From assembly GCA_016744805.1 (NCBI GenBank), contig JADGDQ010000023.1, forward strand, positions 1 through 34,553: a stretch of DNA of 34,553 nt, read 5' to 3'. Position numbers and translations under genes: made by a program. The notes beneath the pieces were generated by a model. It was not told where the DNA came from. It made no database searches and saw only the letters and a list, made by a program, of their open reading frames with translations. The DNA comes from Sulfurovaceae bacterium (lineage in GTDB: Bacteria; Campylobacterota; Campylobacteria; Campylobacterales; Sulfurovaceae). Of this stretch, positions 8,615-16,132 are shown piece by piece (within the stretch, counting starts at the first letter, position 1; each line of letters starts with the position of its first letter).

Positions 8615-9400
8615 TTACTTTACAATAACCCTTGCATTAGTCGCTTGGATAGGTCTATTATTTGGGTGTTTCATAACTTTAAGAAATTTGGCTACTTGCC
8701 CTTTGGAGATACTTACAGGGGTTTTAAGGACAAACCATCGTACGCCTTCTGTACATGGTGGTGTTGTGAGTGAACCGTTGAAACGGTAATATTCTCTCTG
8801 GCTAGGAAGTAGAACAGAAGCAATATCTTCTAAAATTATACTATTTTTCTCATTAGCTTTTAGAGGCATTTTTTCCCATATTTTTGCTAGGTTTGCATTG
8901 GCTTCACCCTCTTCAAACATCAAAGCAAGAACAGCAATATTATTATCTTTGTCCAGATGTACAAAGTGTGCTTCTAGTGGGAATGATTTGCCGTCTATAT
9001 TGTTTTCACTTGGTGTATGAAAATGAAACTGTTTAAGTTCAAAAGAGATTCCATCAATATTCAAAGTATTTCCTGCTTGCATATTAACCTGTATAGTATG
9101 TCCATTATTAAGTACAGATGAAGATGGGTTTGTATAAGCAATAGCAAGTGCTTCAAGGTCTGCATCTATAGAAGTTATAACATTGATAGGTGATTGATTC
9201 TTACCTGTAGCACATATTTTATTTTTTGGTGAAAGCTCTGCCCATTTTTCTGCTGAGCTATGACCTGTGTATCCCCAGTGTGTTTTTGTTGGGTTAGTAG
9301 TCTTGACAGTTTTTATTGATAGATTCTCTTGAGCTAACGAGAGAGAGCTATAGACTATAAGTGTGAGTGTTGTACTCATAAGTGTAGAAATAATTTTCAT
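8615..9400 (-). CDS. Periplasmic alpha-carbonic anhydrase
   Basis: 261 residues. It interconverts CO2 and bicarbonate. A signal peptide (residues 1-24, core LMSTTLTLIVYSSLSLAQ) sends it to the periplasm. Zinc ligands are H126 and H128 (QFHFHTPSEN) and H145 (EAHFVHLD). The family hallmark FNGSLTTPPCTEGV is present, and its Cys can pair with the Cys of KICATG, the usual alpha-class disulfide. GKNQSPINV near residue 67 is also typical. Full length and apparently active. In chemolithoautotrophic Campylobacterota such enzymes help supply inorganic carbon or balance periplasmic pH; that role is inferred. Shine-Dalgarno AAAGGAAA. Confidence 0.95.
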   Translation of the reverse strand: MKIISTLMSTTLTLIVYSSLSLAQENLSIKTVKTTNPTKTHWGYTGHSSAEKWAELSPKNKICATGKNQSPINVITSIDADLEALAIAYTNPSSSVLNNGHTIQVNMQAGNTLNIDGISFELKQFHFHTPSENNIDGKSFPLEAHFVHLDKDNNIAVLALMFEEGEANANLAKIWEKMPLKANEKNSIILEDIASVLLPSQREYYRFNGSLTTPPCTEGVRWFVLKTPVSISKGQVAKFLKVMKHPNNRPIQATNARVIVK

Positions 9401-9447
9401 TTTTTTCCTTTAATTTAAAAATACTAAAGCACAAGAATAATACTCTT

Positions 9448-9951
9448 TTAATAATTAAAAATCTCTTTATAAGGAAGAGTTAATATATTATATTCGTTAG
9501 GAAGTTTTTTATCAGGGAGGCATTGCCATGCTTTGGTTATTCTCATACTTAAAGCATCAGAAATTTTCTGTAAGATCTCGTCGGCTTCGTCCAAAGATAA
9601 ATTTTCTACACTAATTATAAGCTGTATTGAGTTCTCTTTTCGACCTTTGTAGTGCTTATACTTTTGTATCTGATATGAATGCATAAGACTTTTACTTAGA
9701 TGATAAAATTTTAGAAAATCATAACCTTTATAGTCTATAACAAGATAGTTTGTTTTATTATCTTGAAGGAGTGGAGAGGCTATGATATAGTCACGATTAA
9801 GGTGTTGTAAAAGTACAGTTTGGGTGAGTGGTTCATCTATGCGTTCAAATTTTGCATAAAATGTTCGATTGTCAAAAGATATCTTTTGGACAATCGAATT
9901 TCGTTTGATATAGTAGTGTGATCTATCAAGATCTAACGCATCTAAAAAGAT
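9448..9951 (-). CDS. DUF1882 family protein with an apparent ATC (or ATT) start codon
   Basis: The open frame runs from a TAG at 9955-9957 to the stop at 9448, but contains no ATG, GTG or TTG before an internal ATG at 9684. That ATG would cut the protein in half. Family-like motifs lie on both sides of it: upstream SHYYIKRNSIV and RTFYAKFERID; downstream AWQCLPDKKLPNEYNILTLPY. I recognise these as the Campylobacterota DUF1882 family, often found next to glyA. An AGGA Shine-Dalgarno (part of the glyA stop region) lies 6 nt before ATC at 9951 and 3 nt before ATT at 9954. From ATC the product is 167 residues. Function unknown. The gene may be translated from a non-AUG codon or may have lost its start. 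Confidence 0.6.
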   Translation of the reverse strand: MFLDALDLDRSHYYIKRNSIVQKISFDNRTFYAKFERIDEPLTQTVLLQHLNRDYIIASPLLQDNKTNYLVIDYKGYDFLKFYHLSKSLMHSYQIQKYKHYKGRKENSIQLIISVENLSLDEADEILQKISDALSMRITKAWQCLPDKKLPNEYNILTLPYKEIFNY

Positions 9952-9959
9952 AATCTATC

Positions 9960-11210
9960 CTAATAAATGGCTTTGTCATAGATGATAAAACCTTGAGCAA
10001 GTTCTTTCATCTCATCTTTGATAGTTGCATGAAGCTGGCTATCGTTGATATTATCCAATACATCAGCAATCTTATTTCCGATAATCTCAAACTCTGCCTC
10101 CTTCATACCTCTGCGAGTCAAAGCAGGAGAACCTACACGGATACCAGAAGTTACAAATGGGCTTCTTGTTTCACCGGGAACTGTGTTTTTGTTCACAGTG
10201 ATACCTGCATTGCCTAGAGCTGCATCAGCATCTTTGCCTGAAAAATCTTTGTTGAGGAAAGAGACTAATACAAGGTGATTATCTGTACCATCAGAGACAA
10301 TATCATACCCTCTAGCTATAAGAACATCAGCTAACTTAGAGGCATTTAATTTGACTTGCTTTGCATAAGACTTCCACTCATCAGTGAGATTATGTTTGAA
10401 TCCTACCGCTTTTGCAGCAATCACATGCACTAGTGGACCACCTTGGAGTCCAGGGAAGATAGCAGAATTTATCTTTTTGGCAATCGCTTCATCATTGGTC
10501 ATAATCATACCACCTCTAGGACCTGCAAGCGTCTTATGAGTAGTAGTAGTAACTACATCAGCATAAGGGAAAGGGCTAGGGTGTTCACCAGCTACTACAA
10601 GACCAGCAATATGTGCTACATCTGCAAAGAGTATCGCACCCACTGCGTCAGCTATCTCTCTAAATTTTTTGAAATCTATCTCTCTAGCATAGGCAGATGC
10701 TCCACACACAATGATTTTTGGCTGTACAATTTTGGCAATATCCAAAACTCTTTCATAGTTGATACGACCATCAAGCTCTACACCATAAGTAAAGCTTTGG
10801 TAGTTTTTGCCTGAAAAGCTTGGCTTAGAGCCATGTGTAAGGTGACCACCATGGCTTAAATCCATACCAAGTATCTTCTCTCCTGCTTTAAGAAGTCCTG
10901 CATAGACTGCACCATTTGCTTGGCTACCTGAGTGTGGTTGGACATTGGCATACTTACAGTCAAAAAGCTCACAGGCTCTATCAATAGCGAGTTGTTCTAC
11001 AGTATCAGCAAACTCACATCCACCATAATATCTCTTATATGGGTAACCCTCTGCATATTTATTTGTAAAGACTGAACCCATAGCTTCCATCACTTCTGGA
11101 AAAGTAAAGTTTTCACTAGCGATCATCTCAAGGTGATCTGTTTGTCTCTCTAATTCATTCTCTATTGCTTCATAAATTTCTGGGTCAAATGACTCGATGG
11201 CATAACTCAT
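9960..11210 (-). CDS. glyA: Serine hydroxymethyltransferase
   Basis: 416 residues from the ATG at 11210 ([11 protein letters not shown]). It is preferred over an upstream in-frame start at 11273 because AAGGA lies at the right distance and because the upstream extension is non-homologous and hydrophobic. The enzyme converts serine and tetrahydrofolate to glycine and methylene-tetrahydrofolate using PLP in the cytosol. The Schiff-base lysine is K226 in [25 protein letters not shown] and the Gly-rich PGLQGGP are also intact. Its stop codon is followed at once by the DUF1882 frame, so the two are probably co-transcribed. Confidence 0.98.
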   Translation of the reverse strand: MSYAIESFDPEIYEAIENELERQTDHLEMIASENFTFPEVMEAMGSVFTNKYAEGYPYKRYYGGCEFADTVEQLAIDRACELFDCKYANVQPHSGSQANGAVYAGLLKAGEKILGMDLSHGGHLTHGSKPSFSGKNYQSFTYGVELDGRINYERVLDIAKIVQPKIIVCGASAYAREIDFKKFREIADAVGAILFADVAHIAGLVVAGEHPSPFPYADVVTTTTHKTLAGPRGGMIMTNDEAIAKKINSAIFPGLQGGPLVHVIAAKAVGFKHNLTDEWKSYAKQVKLNASKLADVLIARGYDIVSDGTDNHLVLVSFLNKDFSGKDADAALGNAGITVNKNTVPGETRSPFVTSGIRVGSPALTRRGMKEAEFEIIGNKIADVLDNINDSQLHATIKDEMKELAQGFIIYDKAIY

Positions 11211-11294
11211 AAGTGTATCCTTGAAAATAATTATTTGGTTGGCGTAAAATACTATAATATAGATAAAAAACAAGATATATAGGAACTCTTTTGC

Positions 11295-11300
11295 TATAAT
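11295..11300 (+). promoter_or_regulatory. -10 box for the DUF4214/Cys-repeat gene
   Basis: TATAAT within TTTTGCTATAATTATTG, 56 bp before the ATG at 11357. A strong purine-rich Shine-Dalgarno (GAGGAGAAGAGAG) sits just before the ATG. The 5' leader is AT-rich with no stable structure noticed. Confidence 0.5.
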
Positions 11301-11356
11301 TATTGATTAGATCTTTATTGAATCTAAAATTTTTTTAATAAAAGAGGAGAAGAGAG

Positions 11357-12829
11357 ATGAATACCATACTAAAAAGGGTGATTGTTTTGGGTTATTTCCT
11401 ATTAAGCATTACGCTCTATGCACAAGAGGTTAATGAAGATAGCGTAACAAAACTCTATGTAGCTACATTTGATAGAGCACCAGAGAGAGCAGGAGTTGAT
11501 TATTGGGTGGAGAGTTCTAACTTGACCCTAGAGGAGATTGCCACAAGTTTTTTTGAACAAGAGGAGACAAAAGTACGGTATCCAGATGGTTATGGAGATG
11601 AGAATTTTGTGGATTCTATCTATAGTAATCTTTTCAAAAGAGACCCTGATAATACAGGGGAAGCCTATTGGATAGAACAGTTAAAAGAGGGGAGTATCTC
11701 TAAATCGGTTTTTATCTTAGCAATTATCAATGGTGCAGTAGATGATGACGCTGTTATATTAGAGAATAAAACAGCCGTTGGATTAGAGTTTATGAACTCA
11801 TCTTCAGATAATATCAAGATGGCATATAGTGTTATGCAAGATATAGATATGACCAAAGAGAGTGTTCTAAACGCTTTTGAATCAATTGCTACTATTGAGG
11901 TAGATGGTATTTGTGATAATAATATCAAAAATGGGTGTGAGAATGGAGATGTTATTGGTGATTATGAGACTGATGACTCTTATATCTGGTTTTGCCAAAA
12001 TAAAAATGCCAAGATTAGTAATCAGTGTGAGTTAAAAAAAGAGTCTAGCTCTACAGCTGAGTGTGATAATAGTGTAAAAAATAGTTGTGTAAGTGGTCTC
12101 TCAGTGGGAGAAGAGCAGACAGATGAGTTCTATTTTTGGTATTGCAAAATAGAAGATACGCTAAGTTATCAGTGTAAAATATCCAAAGAGCCTACCGCAG
12201 ATGCTCCAGCGTGTAATAATGCTATCAAGAATGGTTGTGAAGTTGGTAATGAGACAAATAGCAGTGAAGATAATGATTACTACTATTGGAATTGTGAGAG
12301 TGGAGATAAGGTGAGTTCGCTTTGTAAAATTGACAAAGAGGCACAAGAGCCTAAATGTTCAGAAAATGAATTTAAATGTATAGTTGGATTAGTAGGTGAT
12401 AAAGCAGGTACTTATGACTTTGAAGATGAGTTTCAATGGAAATGTTACACAGAAGAAGAGAGTGTAGATTGTAGCAAAGAAAAAACAGAAAAGATTGTAG
12501 ATATAGATGCTAAATCAAAGTTTAGAAATGTATGGAGTTCTTTAGACTGTTATGATTATACAGGAGAAAGTAACGAACAAGGCTATCTTATCCAATTTGA
12601 TTATAGAGAATATGCAAGTAGATGTGCATCCCCTAAAGAGGTTAAAAACTATAATACAAAAAACTTTAATGAAGATAAACTTATAGCAACACTCAAAAAA
12701 GAGAACGAAGCAAAAAGAACACTTAATTTTTGTGAAGAGCCTTATAAAGAGGATACAAACGCAACAGAGTATAAATATGAATTTAACACTATTGCTAAAG
12801 ATAAATGTTTTAAAACTATTTATAAGTAA
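11357..12829 (+). CDS. Exported DUF4214 protein with four 4-Cys repeats
   Basis: 490 residues. A signal peptide (RVIVLGYFLLSITLYAQ) is followed by a DUF4214-type helical region at about 28-150 with two typical units (LYVATFDRAPERAGVDYW; IYSNLFKRDPDNTGEAYW, then SISKSVFILAIINGA). Residues about 185-375 hold four repeats of roughly 45 residues with consensus C-N--KN-C--G...D--Y-W-C...S--C, i.e. four Cys each, which probably form disulfides outside the cytosol. A Lys/Glu-rich tail with more Cys follows. DUF4214 domains occur in large surface or S-layer-associated proteins; adhesion or surface coating is inferred. It has its own promoter and a hairpin after the stop. A remnant of a paralogue lies at 15487-15601. 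Confidence 0.8.
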   Translation: MNTILKRVIVLGYFLLSITLYAQEVNEDSVTKLYVATFDRAPERAGVDYWVESSNLTLEEIATSFFEQEETKVRYPDGYGDENFVDSIYSNLFKRDPDNTGEAYWIEQLKEGSISKSVFILAIINGAVDDDAVILENKTAVGLEFMNSSSDNIKMAYSVMQDIDMTKESVLNAFESIATIEVDGICDNNIKNGCENGDVIGDYETDDSYIWFCQNKNAKISNQCELKKESSSTAECDNSVKNSCVSGLSVGEEQTDEFYFWYCKIEDTLSYQCKISKEPTADAPACNNAIKNGCEVGNETNSSEDNDYYYWNCESGDKVSSLCKIDKEAQEPKCSENEFKCIVGLVGDKAGTYDFEDEFQWKCYTEEESVDCSKEKTEKIVDIDAKSKFRNVWSSLDCYDYTGESNEQGYLIQFDYREYASRCASPKEVKNYNTKNFNEDKLIATLKKENEAKRTLNFCEEPYKEDTNATEYKYEFNTIAKDKCFKTIYK

Positions 12830-12843
12830 AAAGTTTTAGGAAG

Positions 12844-12874
12844 AAGAGTCAAAAATATTGTATTTTTGACTCTT
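12844..12874 (+). terminator. Hairpin after the DUF4214 gene
   Basis: AAGAGTCAAAAATA and its exact reverse complement form a perfect 14-bp stem with a 3-nt loop (TTG), starting 15 bp after the stop codon. No long T-run follows on the plus strand (TCTTTAAAGG). On the minus strand the hairpin is followed by a T-rich stretch, so it may also terminate the minus-strand cluster. Confidence 0.6.
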
Positions 12875-12880
12875 TAAAGG

Positions 12881-12977
12881 GGACTCTCCTAACACTTCAA
12901 AGAGATATAAACTCAAGGATTTTCCAAAGCCATAGAAGAAACCTCCCTAAATGCTTTATAGCCGATGAGGTCTCTAA
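12881..12977 (+). pseudogene. Degenerate copy of the 3' end of radA
   Basis: This 97-bp stretch aligns with radA 7781-7896 in the same orientation. Shared blocks include TTCCAAAGCCATA-like text and ATGCTTTATAGCCGATGAGG followed by TCTCTAA. The first 49 bp have 7 mismatches. An 18-bp in-frame segment between two CCAT copies in radA is missing here, as expected for a deletion between short direct repeats, plus one more base. It encodes nothing and is a fossil of a partial duplication or a recombination event. Confidence 0.85.
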
Positions 12978-12984
12978 TATGTAT

Positions 12985-13008
12985 TGTCGGAATGCCCTCA
13001 CTCCGACA
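12985..13008. repeat. REP-like imperfect palindrome
   Basis: TGTCGGAATG and CACTCCGACA pair over 10 bp with one A/C mismatch around a CCCT loop. It is GC-rich against an AT-rich background and overlaps the stop codon of the broken DUF1566 gene. The shape is that of a REP (repetitive extragenic palindrome), but only one copy is seen in this window, so a terminator for the minus-strand cluster is an equal possibility. Confidence 0.4.
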
Positions 13009-13929
13009 CATTAATTTTGCTAAAGACTTCTAACACAAATTGATTATATCCCATGATTTTATTACTACTCCAATATCCATAAGGTTTTTCATCTAATTTA
13101 GTAAACTCTTTATAGGCATGATTAGTACTATCAGGGTCTACAATAGATTTTAATTCAGATACTGTAGGTAATGACCACTCTTCATAAGATTCTAACTGTA
13201 AATCTCTACACATATTATATGAATCTATCCAGTTTGATGTTGGTACTTCAATATTATCCCATATTAAAGCTGTTTTAGTATCTACTATAGTTTGATTATT
13301 ATCTCAAGTAACAAATCGTTCCAAAGTAGAATATTCTGATAATTCTGAAAAATCACTCATCTTATCACAATCTGCTGTTCTCTCTCCTACTTTTAAAAAG
13401 TAGTAATATTGAGTATTTTCTTCTTCATCACTTCTATCATCAATATAGTTTTTTAACTCATTATAGTCACAATAGATAATATTTTTTTTCAGAAGGTCAA
13501 CATTATCCAGTGAATCAGTTTTATATATAGCATATAGAGCCTCTTTCCATGCTCCACTTACTTCAGAAAATTCTATCAAAATTCCCTCATCTATTAATGA
13601 TATTTTAGGCTTATCTGGTGTTCCAATTTTATCAACAGGACTTTTTGTAATTGAAACTGGTCTCTGAAATGGTGTATTCATCCCATAAAATCCACTTCTT
13701 TCTTTTGGGTTTATTGAATTTTGTCCAACTTCTGTTACCCACTCCGATAATCCATCACATCTAAATTTCTTAGGTACAGTTCCTAAATTTGTATACTCTT
13801 TGACAACAACAGCAGCATGACCCACATAACTCCAATTACTGATAATTGTACTTCCTACTTTTGCATTTTTAATATCAAAACCAAAAGAATTTATACTTAT
13901 TGATATAATTATTACTAATATTTTTTCAT
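12998..13929 (-). pseudogene. Broken gene for an exported DUF1566 (Lcl-type) protein
   Basis: The intended product starts at the ATG at 13929 (AAAAGGA 8 nt upstream). There six A's follow the ATG, giving MKKY-stop; one more A would give a signal peptide (MKKILVIIISISINSFGF). The downstream frame then codes for a segment with SYVGHAAVVVKEY, a fibronectin-III-like domain (PKISLIDEGILIEFSEV; QYYYFLKVGERTADC) and RFVT. An in-frame TGA (13304-13306) interrupts exactly inside the DUF1566 entry motif: RFVT-stop-DNNQTIVDTKTALIWDN. Beyond it the domain continues (WSLPTVSELKSIVD, YGYWSSN) and ends early at 12998. So there is a frameshift, a nonsense codon (a CGA to TGA change would fit) and probably a shortened C-terminus. 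Confidence 0.85.
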
Positions 13930-13931
13930 AA

Positions 13932-15468
13932 TTAAAATCCTTTTAAGATATTTAGTATTTGTAGTGTTTCGTCAGCTAAATATTTTTTTTCTTGTTTGCC
14001 TAATGTAGCAGAGGATTGTATATCCTCTATTAATTGTTCTAAACGAATTTTAATATCACTCTTATCTACAGTTTTATTTGATTCTAACTGAAAATATAAT
14101 TCGCTCAAAGCACTGGTCCTAGTTCCTTCACGAAAGGTACTTGTAGATGCTATATCTATTAGTTTAGTAAATCTATCATCCTTATTAGACCTAGATATAT
14201 TATATACAATAACACTTGAAAATAACTCTTTCTCAAAAGGATGAAATTGCGAATTTGGTATTGTATTATAAATCATATCCATAAGTTTATTAATTACATA
14301 ATCATCATTAATGCCAGTTTTGGCAAAGGCACTAATAAGTTTTATTTTTCTATTTCCCTCCATCTCTCTATCCATATCTTTTTCAATTATTACTCTTGCA
14401 CTATTAGGTTTAGCCAAAGCTAAAATTTTTGCATAATATGGTTTTACAATTCCATCTGATGAAGGGTATCTCTCTTCTACTTCTTTTGATATATCTACTC
14501 CTTTTTTTGCTAAATTTTTTGCAGTTTTACCCAAAATAAGAGAATTATCATTTTTATTACTAAATACTTTTTGAAGACTATTCAATGATGCATTATCATC
14601 TAAATTATAAGAAATAATCTCAAGCATTGGTAGTCTTAAAAGGTTATGACTATTTGTATCTTCATAGATTTTTAAAATGATGTTTTTATAAAAATCATAG
14701 TTATTTATGAAGTAGCTGGAAAATTGGAGTAAGTTTAAGAGTAATTGCAATATTGACATCTTTATCAAACTTTGCATAATATTCTTTAAAACTATTTTTA
14801 ATAACCATAGGTTCAATTTTTTGATTATTAGATGCATTGTTTATTACACTATCTAAAGTTATATTTGGAAGATTATTATCTTCACTTTCTCCAAACCTAA
14901 CCCCTTTAACCCCACTCTCAACATAAAATTCAGGTTGCATATCGTCCATATCTATTTCTTGCCAATCATACTGTTCATCTTTAGAGGCAAATTTATAAAC
15001 TGTTCCGTTTTTATTTATAATGTACCATGAGTTATTAGAGGCTCTAAAGAACCACCATCTAATATCTACTGAGGAGTTTCGTATAAGTTCTATATCATCT
15101 TGAATTTTAGGATTATTTGTCTTTTTTTTCCATCCTGCATCATAATATCCAAAGCTAGGATTGTCGGCTATATCTGCTATAGATATGCTTTGTTTCTCTA
15201 GGTCTATAGTAGCTACTTTTTTGCCTACGGTAGCCCAACCTGGTTTTGCATCTTCCATAGGCATCAGAGAGAATACAGATATAGTATCTGATTTATCTAG
15301 TGTTGAAGAGATAAACCATCTCTCTTTTTCTGAACTATCTCTTTTGAAATAGTATCCCCATTCTATTTTATTATCGCTACTTATAATAGCTTCTTGGTCG
15401 GTTTGTGCGTAGAGAGTATTTCCTAGTATGACTAGAAAAAGAAGCAGGAGCTTTATTGTCTGTTTCAT
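13932..15468 (-). pseudogene. Frameshifted gene for an exported Trp-repeat plus helical-repeat protein
   Basis: Two frames make up one probable gene of about 510 codons. The 5' frame (15468 to 14701) starts with a signal peptide (QTIKLLLLFLVILGNTLYAQ). It then has two similar Trp/aromatic units (IEWGYYFKRD..RWFIS; IRWWFFRASNNSWYI) and stops in LLHK-stop. The 3' frame (open to 13932) reads on as NNYDFYKNIILKIYEDT, then a HEAT-like helical solenoid (RLPMLEIISYNL, KIKLISAFAKTG, RTSALSELYFQLE). One extra A in the AAA at about 14704-14706 would join them (LLHK-NNYDF). The alternative, two overlapping genes, needs the second to begin inside the first with a non-family N-terminus. The 3' end overlaps the Shine-Dalgarno region of the DUF1566 gene. 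Family not recognised. Confidence 0.65.
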
Positions 15469-15486
15469 CTTTTTCCCTTTATTTGT

Positions 15487-15601
15487 CTATTCATCGTCTT
15501 TTGCTCCATTGACTTACTGCCAAGATAAGAATAGATTTATTAACTGCTCCGCTCTCTAGGTCTTTTTTCCAATACTCTGCTCCTGCACTATCAGCAGTTC
15601 T
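15487..15601 (-). pseudogene. DUF4214 domain remnant
   Basis: On the minus strand the text reads RTADSAGAEYWKKDLESG and AVNKSILILAVS. With one base removed it continues NGAKDDE-stop. This is a textbook DUF4214 unit, parallel to the intact gene's DNTGEAYWIEQLKEG and SISKSVFILAIINGA. A stop codon precedes it in frame and no start is available. It is therefore the C-terminal scrap of a second DUF4214 protein, sitting 18 bp upstream of the frameshifted Trp-repeat gene as if once the first gene of that operon. Confidence 0.8.
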
Positions 15602-15627
15602 TTACTCTGCCTAGGTTCTTTTACAAC

Positions 15628-16074
15628 TTATTTGGGATCTTCTCCCCCATAATCCTTTTTCAATCTTTCTAAAAATTCTATGATTCTTTGATGAAAAATA
15701 ATATCATCTTCTTTTTCTAGACAGCATCCAAATCTTTTGAGGGTAGGTATATCTATTTTGGAGCTAAAACGCTTGATGGTTCTAGTTTCCCTCTCTACTT
15801 GCATAATAAGATGCTCAAAATCTAAGCCATTATCTGTTTTGATTTTTTCAAAAAACTCATAGACTGTGTCAATAAGTATTTCTGCTCTATTGATATCTTT
15901 ATTATAGATTTGATGAGCTATTTCTATGAGGAGTTCATCTTCGCATGTATTTATATCTTCATTAGATGCAATCATTAATGTCAAGACTTTGGCACGAAAC
16001 TCTAGTGAGCTATTATGATAAACAAGAAACTCACGAAACATCTTAATAACATTCCGTCGAAAGTTTTTTAACAT
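15628..16074 (-). CDS. Hypothetical helical protein (TerB-like fold possible)
   Basis: 148 residues from the ATG at 16074. It is chosen over one at 16101 because AAAAGG precedes it at about 8 nt, and the earlier ATG lies too close to the divergent promoter. There is no signal peptide. The protein is all-helical and charged (MFREFLVYHNSSLEFRAKV, then DELLIEIAHQIYNKDINRA, then HQRIIEFLERLKKDYGG). Length, helix pattern and acidic pairs recall TerB/tellurite-resistance-like or DnaJ-associated helical domains, but this is a guess. It is divergent from the TauE-like gene. Confidence 0.6.
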   Translation of the reverse strand: MLKNFRRNVIKMFREFLVYHNSSLEFRAKVLTLMIASNEDINTCEDELLIEIAHQIYNKDINRAEILIDTVYEFFEKIKTDNGLDFEHLIMQVERETRTIKRFSSKIDIPTLKRFGCCLEKEDDIIFHQRIIEFLERLKKDYGGEDPK

Positions 16075-16120
16075 TTGAGAACCTTTTATAAATATTAACA
16101 CTATTTTAACAAAATTTGAT

Positions 16121-16126
16121 TATAGT
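16121..16126 (+). promoter_or_regulatory. -10 box immediately before the TauE-like gene start
   Basis: TATAGT inside TTTGATTATAGTTTCACT, ending 6 nt before the ATG at 16133. No purine-rich Shine-Dalgarno lies between. As with the DUF2339 gene, transcription from here would begin at about the ATG, i.e. a leaderless mRNA. Confidence 0.4.
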
Positions 16127-16132
16127 TTCACT

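Noticed and set aside
9990-10814. Several plus-strand open frames across glyA
   Set aside because: Shadows of the minus-strand glyA gene, no recognisable protein features.
11211-11273. 21-residue N-terminal extension of GlyA
   Set aside because: Non-homologous hydrophobic stretch; the ATG at 11210 has the Shine-Dalgarno AAGGA and the family-typical MSYAIE start.
13932-14837. A 301-codon frame as an independent gene
   Set aside because: Its first 45 or so codons (many Leu, Ile, Lys) are an out-of-frame reading of the upstream protein's conserved-looking end, and no Shine-Dalgarno supports the start.
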